A stretch of 64,000 bases of DNA, from NCBI GenBank assembly GCA_014239855.1, contig JAAZXY010000002.1:1-64000 (forward strand). The letters run 5' to 3'. A program made the translations under genes and the position numbers. Shown piece by piece: positions 8,413 through 17,142 of this stretch. The notes below the pieces were generated by a model. The model worked only from the letters and a program-made list of their open reading frames with translations. It had not been told where the DNA came from and made no database searches. How positions within the stretch are numbered: position 1 is the first letter of the stretch; each line of letters begins with the position of its first letter. The stretch is from Acidimicrobiales bacterium (lineage in GTDB: Bacteria > Actinomycetota > Acidimicrobiia > Acidimicrobiales > MedAcidi-G1).

Positions 8413-9413
8413 CGCCGGCCTTCCATGAACATCACCCTCATGGCCTCGAACGACTCGATGCAGTGGCCGGCGCCCAGCACCACGCACTCCATGGGCGTCT
8501 CGACGTTCACCACCGGCACGCCCGCATCCTCGGCGATCCGGACGTCCAGTCCCCGCAACAGGCTGCCCCCACCCACCAGGCAGATCCCGTGGGCCAGCAG
8601 GTCCTGAGCCAACTCCGGCGGAGCCTGGGCCAGGCACTGCACCACCGACTCGACCATGGCGGCCACCGGCTCCTCGATGGCCCGACGGATCTCCAACGGA
8701 GTCAGCACCACCGTCTTGGGAAGGCCGCTCATCAACTCCCGACCCTTGACCTCGGCCCGACCCTCGTCAGGCGTCGGTGCCGCTGAACCGATCGTCCACT
8801 TGATCTCCTCAGCGGTCCGCTCGCCGATGGCCAGCCCGTATTCGCGACGCACATAGGCCTGGATGGCGGCGTCGATGTCGAACGAACCGACCCGCACCGC
8901 CTCGAGGGCCACCACCCCACCCAACGACAAGAGCGCCGACTCCGACGTACCACCTCCGATGTCGACCACCATGTTCCCGACTGGTTCGGAGATGGGCAGG
9001 TTGGCACCGATCGCCGCGGCCAGCGGCTGCTCGATCAACTGGGCGTCGGCCGCCCCGGCCTTCCGGGCCGCCTCGGTGACCGCTCGCCGCTCCACGGCGG
9101 TGATGGCCGACGGCACGCAGATCAGGACCTTCGGTCGGTTGAACCGACTCACCCCGACCCGTTCCAGGAGCAGCCGCACCATCCGCTGGGTCACCTCGAA
9201 GTCGGTGATGGCGCCCTTGCGGAGCGGCCGCTTGGCCACCACGTGCTCCGGGGTACGGCCGATCATGTGCCACGCCTCGTCGCCCATGGCCAGCACCTCG
9301 CCGGAACGCTCGTTGATGGCGATCACCGACGGTTCGGCCAGCACCACCCCTTCGCCGCGGGCGTAGACGAGCGTGTTGGCCGTACCCAGATCGATGGCCA
9401 GATCCCGTGCCAC
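8409..9413 (-). CDS. mreB: MreB-like bacterial actin
   Basis: 334 residues from GTG 9413, close to the usual MreB length. The open frame continues upstream but that part overlaps the previous gene; this GTG directly precedes RDLAIDLGTANT, the phosphate-1 loop at the normal distance from an MreB start. Phosphate-2 (VVDIGGGTSE) and the adenosine motif (LVGGGSLLRGL) are intact, so ATP binding is expected. MreB polymerises under the membrane and guides lateral wall synthesis. No mreC or mreD follow here, and the gene instead trails moaE and a small membrane protein, 4 nt after the latter's stop, so it may be an MreB paralogue rather than the main rod-shape gene. Confidence 0.85.
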   Translation of the reverse strand: MARDLAIDLGTANTLVYARGEGVVLAEPSVIAINERSGEVLAMGDEAWHMIGRTPEHVVAKRPLRKGAITDFEVTQRMVRLLLERVGVSRFNRPKVLICVPSAITAVERRAVTEAARKAGAADAQLIEQPLAAAIGANLPISEPVGNMVVDIGGGTSESALLSLGGVVALEAVRVGSFDIDAAIQAYVRREYGLAIGERTAEEIKWTIGSAAPTPDEGRAEVKGRELMSGLPKTVVLTPLEIRRAIEEPVAAMVESVVQCLAQAPPELAQDLLAHGICLVGGGSLLRGLDVRIAEDAGVPVVNVETPMECVVLGAGHCIESFEAMRVMFMEGRR

Positions 9414-9417
9414 GGCG

Positions 9418-9732
9418 TCAGCGTCCGTCCGCGGCGTGGTCGCTGCCGGTTCCGGTTCCCGACCCGAGATCGGAATCCGAACCGTCGGGGGTCTCGTTGC
9501 CCAGGACACGGATGCCTCCGGATCCGCCAGTGCCCGACCGACGCGGGGGCATTCCCGGGTTCGGACGACCCGGCGCCCCGGGTGACGTTCCGTGACGTAG
9601 CGCCCGCAGGTTGGCCCGGGCCTGATTCGGATCCTCGACCACCTTCCGGGGTCGGCTGAACAACCAGACGACCGCCGACAGCACGACGGCCAGGCCGGCC
9701 CCACCAGCCAGGAACAGCACCGCCGGGTTCAC
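9418..9732 (-). CDS. Small membrane-anchored protein with disordered tail
   Basis: 104 residues from GTG 9732, which overlaps the moaE stop as GTGA (9729-9732). One N-terminal membrane helix, VLFLAGGAGLAVVLSAVVWLF (residues ~5-25, from V5), then a basic region (RPRKVVEDPNQARANLRALR) and a Gly/Ser/Asp-rich disordered tail. No family recognised. It lies between moaE and the mreB-like gene with 4 nt to the latter, so all three are likely co-translated. A role next to the MreB-like protein at the membrane is possible but is only inferred from position. Confidence 0.65.
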   Translation of the reverse strand: MNPAVLFLAGGAGLAVVLSAVVWLFSRPRKVVEDPNQARANLRALRHGTSPGAPGRPNPGMPPRRSGTGGSGGIRVLGNETPDGSDSDLGSGTGTGSDHAADGR

Positions 9733-10250
9733 GCGGTCCCCTGCGGCTCGTCCTGGTGCGACGGGTCCGGCCGGCCCGAGTCCGGCACGTCGACCACGTG
9801 CTGGGCGTCCACTCCCCAGTGCTCGCCCCCGGCCCACGCCTCGCGCTTCCAGATGGGCACGGTCTCCTTCAACGTGTCGATGCACCACCGGCCGGCGTCG
9901 AACGCCGTGTCCCGGTGGGGCGACGACACGGCCACCACCACGGCCGCCTCGCCAATGGCCAACGGTCCCGTCCGGTGGATCAGGGCGATCCGACCCAGGT
10001 CGGGCCACCGATTCCGGGCCTCGCCGGCCAGCCTTCCGAGCCTCGGCACCACCTGGGACTCGTAGGCCTCGTATTCCAGTGCGGTGACGTCCCGGCGCCC
10101 CTCGGCATGGTCCCGGGCGTCGCCACGGAACACGACCACGGCCCCGCAGTCCGGTCGCCCGATCCAGCGGGTCACCTCGTCGATGGGCAGCGGCTCGTCG
10201 GTCAACCCCACCCAGATCTCGTCGACCGGTCCGCTCGCCGGCCCGTTCAC
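9729..10250 (-). CDS. moaE: Molybdopterin synthase catalytic subunit MoaE
   Basis: 173 residues; core of ~140 residues typical of MoaE. It adds sulphur, carried by MoaD thiocarboxylate, to precursor Z to form molybdopterin. Visible family motifs: GAVVVFRGDARDH near the N-terminus, ALEYEAYES, the basic RIALIHRTGPLAIGEAAVVV strand, the SPHRDTAFDAGRWCIDTLK helix and the catalytic-loop Lys in VPIWKRE. The start is GTG 10250; no clear ribosome site. No moaD is beside it. The window's molybdopterin oxidoreductase at 52-55 kb is a plausible consumer of the cofactor. Confidence 0.88.
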   Translation of the reverse strand: MNGPASGPVDEIWVGLTDEPLPIDEVTRWIGRPDCGAVVVFRGDARDHAEGRRDVTALEYEAYESQVVPRLGRLAGEARNRWPDLGRIALIHRTGPLAIGEAAVVVAVSSPHRDTAFDAGRWCIDTLKETVPIWKREAWAGGEHWGVDAQHVVDVPDSGRPDPSHQDEPQGTA

Positions 10251-10328
10251 CGGCTCATCCCCGGCCCATCACCGGCGATGGATACAGCACCCGGACCGGC
10301 CCCGACGGGACGGCCGTCGAAAGGGGTC

Positions 10329-11399
10329 TCACCGGCCATCGGTCGCATCGTAGGTTCCCGGACCCGACCCCCGGGGGCGGCGGATCAGACGCACCACCAA
10401 CCACCCCAGACCGAGGACCAGAACCCCGGCCGCAGCCAGTGAGACCTGCTGACGGGCCCGGGCGTCCATGCGGTCCAGCAGGCCCGGTTCGTGGCCGGCC
10501 ACGTAGGCCTCCTCGTTGGAATGGGTGGGCTCCCAGCCCAGATCCCGGAGCCGGTCATTGGCCACCACCCACGGGTGCACCGAGTACGGAAACACGCCCG
10601 GCGGGGCCGGGGACAGCCCGGTCTTCCACAACACCCGGGTCACCAGGGCGGCCACCGGCCCGGGCAGGCGCAGCCGGGGACCCGGCCCACCCAGCTCGGC
10701 CATGACCTCCACGCCGATCCACCCGTCGGGCGCCACGTTCAGCGGTCCGTCGTACCGGGTCTGCACGGCACACACCGCGGCGGAGGCCAGGTCATCGGAA
10801 TGCAGGAACTGTCCCAACGGTTCGCCCTCGTCGCTGCGGATGGACGCCGCGGCGCCCACCACGGTGGCCAGACCTCCGGGGCGTTCCTCGGCCACGGTCA
10901 CCGCGGTTCGCAGCACGGTCAGGGAGCGGTCGTCGGATTCGGCGGCCCACACGGCGGCCAGTTCCTCCATCCGGGCCCGATGGACGGCGAAGGCGAAATC
11001 CGGACAGGGCCTCACCGGGGCGTCCTCGGTCAAGGGCACCGGGTTGTCGGGCCACGCCCCGTAGACCATGGCCGACGAACGGACCACGAGGTGGGTCACC
11101 CCGGCGTCGGATGCCGCGGCCAGCAGCCGTTCCACGACGGCCAGGCGGTCACGGCCCACGTCGGTGCCCTGGTCGCCGGCCGTCACCCCGGCGGCCAGGT
11201 GGACCACCACATCGACGTCGGCCAACTGTTCACGCAGATCGGTCACGGCCAGGTCGACCGTGCGGAGTTCGACACCGGGGGCCGGTGCGGTGCTCGACCG
11301 TCGATCCAGGCCGATGACCTCGTGCCCGGCTTCGGCCAGACCCACGCAGGTCTCCCGCCCGACGGCACCGGTCGACCCGGTGACCACGACCCGGCTCAT
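10329..11399 (-). CDS. NAD-dependent epimerase/dehydratase with C-terminal membrane helix
   Basis: 356 residues from ATG 11399, which immediately precedes the Rossmann motif VVVTGSTGAVGRE; the open frame upstream is non-coding in character. Extended-SDR features: VDVVVHLAAG, a Ser-rich VRSSAMVYG (in place of the usual Ser) and the downstream helix AFAVHRARMEE, where the usual Tyr-x3-Lys is replaced by His-x-Ala-Arg, so catalysis in the classical way is doubtful. Residues ~325-345 (VSLAAAGVLVLGLGWLVVRL) are a membrane anchor followed by a basic tail. Substrate unknown. It stands upstream of moaE with a 78 bp gap. Confidence 0.75.
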   Translation of the reverse strand: MSRVVVTGSTGAVGRETCVGLAEAGHEVIGLDRRSSTAPAPGVELRTVDLAVTDLREQLADVDVVVHLAAGVTAGDQGTDVGRDRLAVVERLLAAASDAGVTHLVVRSSAMVYGAWPDNPVPLTEDAPVRPCPDFAFAVHRARMEELAAVWAAESDDRSLTVLRTAVTVAEERPGGLATVVGAAASIRSDEGEPLGQFLHSDDLASAAVCAVQTRYDGPLNVAPDGWIGVEVMAELGGPGPRLRLPGPVAALVTRVLWKTGLSPAPPGVFPYSVHPWVVANDRLRDLGWEPTHSNEEAYVAGHEPGLLDRMDARARQQVSLAAAGVLVLGLGWLVVRLIRRPRGSGPGTYDATDGR

Positions 11400-11478
11400 C
11401 GGAGAAGCCCAGCGATCATCAGGAGCAGCGTGCCCCACCGGGCGGCGGATCGCGGGTACTCGGGGGAAGTCACTCCCA

Positions 11479-11484
11479 TAGAGT
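11479..11484 (+). promoter_or_regulatory. Leaderless-type -10 (TAGAGT)
   Basis: TAGAGT is 6 nt before GTG 11491. Confidence 0.5.
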
Positions 11485-11490
11485 GCCCTC

Positions 11491-12804
11491 GTGAGCCCCG
11501 AGGATCCACCAGAGGACCCGTTCGCCGCCTTCACCCGGGCATTCGGCGGCATGTTCCCGGGTATGGGTGCGGGTATGGGTGCGGGCCTTCCCGGAACCGG
11601 CCAGCCCGGCGACGACCCGGCACGCCAGATCGCCATGGCCATCGCGTCGGAGGGAACCAGCGAGCCCAACGTCGACCCCGTGGTCCGTATGGAATACGAA
11701 GCCCTGCTGCGCGTCGCCGAACTCCAGGTGGCGGCCTGCACCGGCCTCACCGTGGCCCGGTCCGGCACGCTGTCGGTCCGACCGGTGACCAGAACCGTCT
11801 GGGCGTCTTCGTCGGTCGACGCCTACCGCCCGTACCTGTCCAGGATGGCCCAGTTGCCCGGGGATCTGCCCGGGGGTCTGGCCGGCGGTCTGGGAAGCGT
11901 TCCGGGACTGGAGATCGACGGTGAATCGATCGACCCCGACGATCCCCGGGGTGAGCAGGCCCTGGCGTGGCTGTCGGGCCTCATGGCCGCCATGGCGCCC
12001 ATGATGGCCGGGATGACCACCGGCACGATGGTCGGTCGCCTCGCCCTGCGGAGCCTCGGCACCTACGACCTCCCCATTCCCCGCCCGACCGGCGGACCCG
12101 ACGACGACACCCTGCTCATCGTGTCGCCCAACGTCGAGGCGTTCAGCGCCGACTGGAGCCTTCCCGCCGACGACCTCCGGCTCTGGATCTGCCTCCACGA
12201 GGTCGCCCACCACGCCGTGCTCGGCGTTCCCCACGTCCGTGAGGCCATTGGCGACCTCCTGGCTCGTCACGCCGGGGCCTTCCGGAATGATCCGGCCGAC
12301 CTGGGCGACCGACTGGGCCTGGACCTCGGCGACCTGGGCCTCGACCCGACGAACCCGGATCCGGACGCCGGCGCCGACGCTCTGGCCCGCCTCCAGGACG
12401 CGCTGGACCCCGAGGCCGTGCTGGGTGCCGTGCGATCCCCCGAGCAGGAAATGCTGCTGCCCCGCCTCGAAGCCCTGGTGGCCGTGGTGGTCGGCGTGGT
12501 CGACCACGTGATGGACACCGTGGGCACCGGGCTGATCGGTTCCTACTCCCAGGTCACCGAGGCACTGCGCCGCCGCCGGGTGACCACGTCGGATGCCGAC
12601 CGTTTCGTGGAGCGCATCCTCGGCCTGAACCTCACCCAGGAACAGGTCGACCGCGGATCGGCCTTCGTGGCCGGTGTGGTGGAGCGGGCCGGCGAGGACG
12701 GACTGGCCCTGCTCTGGAGCGAGGCCCGTAACCTGCCCACCCCGTCAGAGGTGGACGCCCCCGGGTTGTGGCTGGCCCGTCTGGAACTGCCCGACACCCC
12801 CTGA
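11491..12804 (+). CDS. Zinc-dependent metalloprotease, TIGR03624/DUF2342-like
   Basis: 437 residues. A Gly/Met-rich N-terminus (AFGGMFPGMGAGMGAGL) is followed by the family core. The zincin motif HEVAHH (near residue 236, in WICLHEVAHHAVLGVPH) supplies two metal-binding His and the catalytic Glu. The C-terminal half has PEQEMLLPRLEALVAVVVG and GSYSQVTEALRRRR, typical of the actinobacterial 'zinc-dependent metalloprotease' family. Homologues are widespread in Actinobacteria; substrate not established. There is no signal peptide, so it acts in the cytoplasm. The GTG start is supported by the upstream TAGAGT. Divergent from the epimerase. Confidence 0.88.
   Translation: MSPEDPPEDPFAAFTRAFGGMFPGMGAGMGAGLPGTGQPGDDPARQIAMAIASEGTSEPNVDPVVRMEYEALLRVAELQVAACTGLTVARSGTLSVRPVTRTVWASSSVDAYRPYLSRMAQLPGDLPGGLAGGLGSVPGLEIDGESIDPDDPRGEQALAWLSGLMAAMAPMMAGMTTGTMVGRLALRSLGTYDLPIPRPTGGPDDDTLLIVSPNVEAFSADWSLPADDLRLWICLHEVAHHAVLGVPHVREAIGDLLARHAGAFRNDPADLGDRLGLDLGDLGLDPTNPDPDAGADALARLQDALDPEAVLGAVRSPEQEMLLPRLEALVAVVVGVVDHVMDTVGTGLIGSYSQVTEALRRRRVTTSDADRFVERILGLNLTQEQVDRGSAFVAGVVERAGEDGLALLWSEARNLPTPSEVDAPGLWLARLELPDTP
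11559..11582. repeat. 12-bp exact tandem duplication in coding sequence
   Basis: GGGTATGGGTGC at 11559 and 11571, in frame, encoding the repeated G-M-G-A at the metalloprotease N-terminus. Confidence 0.8.
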
Positions 12805-12818
12805 GGCGCCTGACCGGC

Positions 12819-14141
12819 TCAGGTTCCGTCGACTTCGCCGCGGCGCCAGAAGCCGAACTGTCCATCGGGCCGGTCCGGTTCGTCCGGGGTCTCGATGCGT
12901 GGGATCGGCGGGGCAGCCAGGCCGAACCACGTGAGCGCCGCCGCGAACAGCGCCGCGATGAACAGGTAGCCGACCTCGATCGACAGCGGCAGGAACACCG
13001 CCAGGAACGCCCCGACGGCCCAGGCCAGTTGGAAGCGGCCCTCGAACTTGGCGAACGACCGGCCGTGGTTGGCCCCCGGGGCATCCCGCTGGACCAACGA
13101 GTCGAAGGCCAGTTTGGCCGTCCCGCTGCACATGGCCACCGTGCCGCCGATCAGGACCGCTCCCCAGAGCCCACCCAGCCACACGGCCAGCCCCGACAGG
13201 GTCACGCCCACGAACAGCACTCCCCGGATGATCCGTTCCTCCAGGAGGCGCCTGCGCAGGATCGGTGAGAACTGGGCGGCCACGAAGGCCCCCAGCCCGA
13301 CCGAGGCGAGGACCAGACCGAACTGCCATGCCGGCGCAGGTGCGGCGGCCAGCACCGACTCACCCCGCACCAGTCCCGAACCGGCGCCGGTCGGTCGGCC
13401 CGCCGACTCGATCGACACGCCGTCACCGCCGCCCCGGAACTCGAAGGCCAACAGGAACGAGGTGAAGCCGACCACGGCGCGGAGCAACCCGATGGCCAAC
13501 GACGCGGTGAGGATGCCCCGCTGACGGAGCACGGCCCGTTCACCGGCCGACACCGGCGCGTCGGCCACCAGCACCTTGGGCACCTGGATGGCCGCCACCA
13601 GCGTGAGGCCGTAGGCGATGACCGCCACCACGGCGGGCGACGACGGGCTGACCAGGAAGGCGATGCCTCCGATCCCCGCACCCACCATCGAACAGACGGC
13701 GCTCAGCATGGCCAACTTGGCGTTTGCCTCGACCAGCTCGATGTCGTTGCGGACCAGCGACGGGACCACCGCGCTCTTGGCGATGGAGTACGTCTTCTGC
13801 ATCACCATCAGACCGAAGGCCAACGGGAACAACAGCAGCCCGTCGATGTGTTCGATCATCTGCCAGGCGATCAGCATCCGAGCCAGGATCGAGATGATGA
13901 TCATGCCCCGCCGACCACCCTTCACCCGGTCGACCAGCGGACCCAGCAGGGGGGTGACCACGGCGAACGGCGCGATGGTCAACACCAGGTAGAGGGCGAC
14001 CCGCCACCGGGCCGCATCGGGGTCGATGGAGAAAAAGATGGAGCCGGCGAGGGCCACGGCCAGCATGGCGTCGGACATGGCGCCCAGGCCGTGGGTCCGG
14101 CCGAAGCGGGTGAACGGGCTCATGGGAATGGCCGGGTTCAC
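12819..14141 (-). CDS. MFS transporter
   Basis: 440 residues from GTG 14141, which overlaps the surE stop as GTGA (14138-14141); a longer start at 14177 is less likely. About 12 membrane helices, starting with AMLAVALAGSIFFSI. The loop between helices 2 and 3 is LVDRVKGGRRGMIIIS, the MFS motif A region. A long loop in the middle (~residues 245-285) is Gly/Ser-rich. The substrate is unknown; the family includes exporters of small molecules. It follows surE directly in an operon, but there is no evident functional link. Confidence 0.82.
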   Translation of the reverse strand: MNPAIPMSPFTRFGRTHGLGAMSDAMLAVALAGSIFFSIDPDAARWRVALYLVLTIAPFAVVTPLLGPLVDRVKGGRRGMIIISILARMLIAWQMIEHIDGLLLFPLAFGLMVMQKTYSIAKSAVVPSLVRNDIELVEANAKLAMLSAVCSMVGAGIGGIAFLVSPSSPAVVAVIAYGLTLVAAIQVPKVLVADAPVSAGERAVLRQRGILTASLAIGLLRAVVGFTSFLLAFEFRGGGDGVSIESAGRPTGAGSGLVRGESVLAAAPAPAWQFGLVLASVGLGAFVAAQFSPILRRRLLEERIIRGVLFVGVTLSGLAVWLGGLWGAVLIGGTVAMCSGTAKLAFDSLVQRDAPGANHGRSFAKFEGRFQLAWAVGAFLAVFLPLSIEVGYLFIAALFAAALTWFGLAAPPIPRIETPDEPDRPDGQFGFWRRGEVDGT

Positions 14142-14965
14142 CGTGGCCCGTCCTCCAGGCCGATCTCCTGCTCCCACTCACCGAACGGCAGGTCCAGGCC
14201 GGTGGCCGACGCCGGCGAGATCGGCGTGACGGTGGCCCATCCATCACGGATGAGCGCGGTGTCGCTGTCGGCGGGCATCGGCTCGTCGTTGGCCACCAGA
14301 TCGAGGTCCAGGCCGGTCTCGTCGCGGCCCGTGATCACCGTCCGCACGCCACCGACCGGGGCCAGTTCGGCGAATCGGACCCCTCGAAGATCGCCCAACG
14401 GGATGTCCGGAGTGTTGACGTTGAGCACGGTCCGGGCCGGCGCATCGACCAGCCACGGCAGGACCACCCGGGCGACGCGGGCCGCGGTCTCCCAGTGCAC
14501 GTCGCCCGGTGCCCCGGTGGCTCCCGTCCCGCCGGTGACCATGACGTCGGCACTCACCGCCATACCCGACAGGCCGAACCGTTCCCCGGCCAGCACGGCG
14601 CCGATCGTCCCCGAGAAGAGGGTGGATCGGCCGGTGTTCGGCCCACGGTTGATACCGGCCACCACCAGACCGGGCGGCGGACCGAAACCGCCCAGATCGG
14701 ACAACATTGAGATGAGGGCCGGAGGAGCGCCGACCGAGTAGCCGACCAACGCCTCGCCGTCGGGACCGGCCACACCGGGCACGACCACCCGCTCGACCGA
14801 GACCCGGTCGGGATCGTCGAGGGGACCCAGACAGGCCGAGGCCCCACTCCAGTCGGTGGACGGGGCGGCCACCACCGGTTCGTGGCCCGCATCGGCCACC
14901 GCGGCGGCCAGCGCGTGCAGGCCCGGTGAGGAGATGCCGTCGTCGTTGGTGACCAGTACGCGCAC
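14138..14965 (-). CDS. surE: 5'/3'-nucleotidase SurE
   Basis: 275 residues. SurE dephosphorylates nucleoside monophosphates and short polyphosphate. The N-terminus LVTNDDGISSPG gives the metal-binding Asp pair; the Ser of WSGASACLGP and the GINRGPNTG motif with its metal-binding Asn complete the active site. Length is typical. GTG 14965 is chosen because TAGGGT sits 6 nt upstream and nothing precedes the ND-D motif. It is translationally coupled to the MFS transporter downstream. Confidence 0.93.
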   Translation of the reverse strand: MRVLVTNDDGISSPGLHALAAAVADAGHEPVVAAPSTDWSGASACLGPLDDPDRVSVERVVVPGVAGPDGEALVGYSVGAPPALISMLSDLGGFGPPPGLVVAGINRGPNTGRSTLFSGTIGAVLAGERFGLSGMAVSADVMVTGGTGATGAPGDVHWETAARVARVVLPWLVDAPARTVLNVNTPDIPLGDLRGVRFAELAPVGGVRTVITGRDETGLDLDLVANDEPMPADSDTALIRDGWATVTPISPASATGLDLPFGEWEQEIGLEDGPR

Positions 14966-14971
14966 GGGATG

Positions 14972-14977
14972 ACCCTA
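14972..14977 (-). promoter_or_regulatory. Leaderless-type -10 (TAGGGT) for surE
   Basis: TAGGGT is 6 nt before GTG 14965. Confidence 0.5.
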
Positions 14978-15013
14978 GGAGCGCATCGGGGCCGGTGGAC
15001 CCGAGCCGCTCAC

Positions 15014-15682
15014 TCAGACCCGGGTGTCGTCGGCCTCGTCGTGGTAGTCGAGGCGATCCACCGGCATGACCACCGCGGTCACCACGTTCAGGCTGTGGGC
15101 GGTGATCCGCTTGAGGAACCGGTACAGCAGCGCCCGGGGGACCGCGTGGGACGCCGGGTCGGTGGCGTGCACCAACTCGGTCACCAGGGCGTCGAACTCA
15201 CGACGCATCTCGTCGCCACGGCTGATGTACGCCCGGGCCCGCTCCTCGTCGCGCACGGTCAGGATCTCCCCCATGAGGGCGATACGGGAGGAGATCTCGT
15301 CACGGAAGCCGATGATCCGACCCAGATCGGCGGCATCGGCGAACGACACCCCCTCCTCGGCCAGATCGAAGACGTTCTTGTTGTAGTCGCCGATCCGCTC
15401 GAGGTCCTTGATCATGTTCATGAACACCAGCATCTCGGTGGCGTCGCCGCCGGCGTGGACCGAGAAGTGGACGACCAGCTCACGGCGGATCTCCATCTCG
15501 GTGATGTTGATCTGGCGATCGGTCCGCCGGACCTCCTCGGCCACCGAAGCCACCGATCCGCCGGTGATGGCGTTCATGGCCAGATCGAAGGTGTGGCGGG
15601 CGTCGTTCACCATCCGCTGGACCTGGGCCTCGATGTGGTCGATGCCGCTGTCGTCGGGGCGGCGGAAGAAGCTCATGACCAT
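15014..15682 (-). CDS. PhoU-family phosphate regulator
   Basis: 222 residues from ATG 15682, preceded by AGGAG 8 nt upstream. The three-helix-bundle repeats of PhoU are visible: VQRMVNDARHTFDLAMNAI, a VAEEVRRTDRQINITE metal-site helix and KDLERIGDYNKNVFDLAEE, the classical E/D-x3-D metal cluster of the family. PhoU proteins dampen phosphate uptake. The gene follows the Na/phosphate cotransporter with 103 bp between, so it most likely regulates that transporter rather than a Pst system; no pst genes are in the window. Confidence 0.85.
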   Translation of the reverse strand: MVMSFFRRPDDSGIDHIEAQVQRMVNDARHTFDLAMNAITGGSVASVAEEVRRTDRQINITEMEIRRELVVHFSVHAGGDATEMLVFMNMIKDLERIGDYNKNVFDLAEEGVSFADAADLGRIIGFRDEISSRIALMGEILTVRDEERARAYISRGDEMRREFDALVTELVHATDPASHAVPRALLYRFLKRITAHSLNVVTAVVMPVDRLDYHDEADDTRV

Positions 15683-15785
15683 GGGAGGGACTCCTGACGG
15701 GTTCGGGACAACGGTACCAGTGGGGTGCAACGGGGCTTGGGGCGACGACCAGCGGAATCGGCCCGGATCGGTTGGCGGCTCGTGC

Positions 15786-16976
15786 TCATCGGAGGAGCAG
15801 CACGCCGAGGAGGGGAACAACCACGAACATGCCCAGGGCGTACGCGATGGCCGTACTTCGTCGCTCCGCAGCGATGTTGGACATCCCGGTGGCCAGACGC
15901 AACGGCAGGTTCCGCAGGAAGCGGATCGGGTAGAAGAGCAGGATCCCGCTGAGGTTGAACAGGGTGTGCACGATGGCCACGGTGACCGCCGCGGGGTTTC
16001 CGGTGGCCAGCGAGGCCAGCAGGGCCGTGACCGTGGTGCCCACGTTGGCTCCCAGGGTGACCGGGTAGATGTTCTCCAACGTCAGGACGCCTGACGCGGC
16101 GAGCGGCACCAGCACCGAGGTGGTGATGGACGACGACTGCACGGCAATGGTGATGATCATGCCCAGCACGATGGCCACGATTCCCGAGCCCGCCCCGAGG
16201 GCCCGGTTGATGGCCGCCTCCACCCGGTCGGCAACCAGCAGGCGCATGTTCTTGGTGATGTAGCCCAGCGCCACGAAGATGCAGATCAGGCCGATGGTGA
16301 TCATCAGCCCGCCCTTCCAGTTCCCGTGGGCGCCCAGGTCCACGAGGACGTCCTTGACCAGCCCGGCCGGTTTCTTGACCGCGGCCTTCAGCGGACTGTC
16401 GAACGCCGCACCGGAGCTACCCAGCACACGCTCGGTGATCCATTCCGCCGTCGTGGACAGGTACCCGGTGGCCAACTCGATGGGCAGGAAGACGGCCACG
16501 GCCAGGATGTTGAAGAAGTCGTGGATGGTGGCCGCCGCGAAGGCCCGCCGGAACTCCATGTCACGCCGGACGTGGCCGAGCGACGCCAACGTGTTGGTGA
16601 CCGTGGTCCCCAGGTTGGCGCCCATGATCATCGGCACGGCGTCGTCGGGGCCCACCACACCGGAAGCCACCAACCCGACGATCACCGACGTCGACACCGA
16701 CGAGGACTGGACGAGCACGGTGGCCAACAGGCCCACGAACAGGCCACCCAGCGGGTTGGACACGCCCTCGAACAGGCCGTCCACGAAGCCCTTGCCCATG
16801 ACCTTGAAACCGCCGCTGAGCAGTTCCACCCCGGTCAGGAACAGATAGAGCAGGGCCAGGACGAGCAGGCCCCGGAAAAGGGTCGACATGTCGCGCCGCT
16901 GATCCGACGACGGACGGAGCGACGGCGGACCGTATGACGGGGAACCGTGGTTCGGAGAAGACATGTCGGAAGCCAC
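15786..16976 (-). CDS. Na+/phosphate cotransporter, NptA/PF02690 type
   Basis: 396 residues. The two inverted repeats that define the family are intact: VQSSSVSTSVIVGL near residue 88 and VQSSSITTSVLVPL near residue 280, each with the substrate-coordinating QSSS. GANLGTTVT and GANVGTTVT follow each repeat. Eight to nine membrane helices; the N-terminal ~28 residues are polar. Imports phosphate with sodium (family knowledge). GTG 16976 is the longest start; TAGGGT lies 9 nt before it. ATG 16964 is also possible. It forms a unit with phoU and is divergent from whiB. Confidence 0.88.
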   Translation of the reverse strand: MASDMSSPNHGSPSYGPPSLRPSSDQRRDMSTLFRGLLVLALLYLFLTGVELLSGGFKVMGKGFVDGLFEGVSNPLGGLFVGLLATVLVQSSSVSTSVIVGLVASGVVGPDDAVPMIMGANLGTTVTNTLASLGHVRRDMEFRRAFAAATIHDFFNILAVAVFLPIELATGYLSTTAEWITERVLGSSGAAFDSPLKAAVKKPAGLVKDVLVDLGAHGNWKGGLMITIGLICIFVALGYITKNMRLLVADRVEAAINRALGAGSGIVAIVLGMIITIAVQSSSITTSVLVPLAASGVLTLENIYPVTLGANVGTTVTALLASLATGNPAAVTVAIVHTLFNLSGILLFYPIRFLRNLPLRLATGMSNIAAERRSTAIAYALGMFVVVPLLGVLLLR

Positions 16977-16985
16977 CGGGGCCGA

Positions 16986-16991
16986 ACCCTA
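16986..16991 (-). promoter_or_regulatory. Likely -10 (TAGGGT) for the phosphate transporter
   Basis: TAGGGT lies 9 nt before GTG 16976, implying a leader of two to three nt. Confidence 0.4.
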
Positions 16992-17086
16992 GAAGACCGG
17001 CCCGGCCATCGCGCCCTTTACCGGGGTTTTCGGTCCGATGTGGGAGAACTCTCCCTGCAGGGACACCTGCATGGGCGGAGCGACCA

Positions 17087-17111
17087 CTCTCCGGGTCGCC
17101 CCCACGGAGAG
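17087..17111 (+). promoter_or_regulatory. Inverted repeat in the whiB leader
   Basis: CTCTCCG (17087-17093) and CGGAGAG (17105-17111) form 7-bp perfect arms 31 nt ahead of the whiB start. Two smaller palindromes, GGAGA-ac-TCTCC and CCCTGCAGGG, lie just upstream (17043-17062). This gap of 166 bp (16977-17142) holds no gene; it carries the divergent control region of the transporter and whiB. Confidence 0.35.
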
Positions 17112-17142
17112 CACACGATCAGAAAGCAGAGCACCGAGAACC

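Noticed and set aside
15014..16976. A Pst-type phosphate system
   Set aside because: phoU is present but no pstSCAB genes; the adjacent transporter is a Na/Pi cotransporter.
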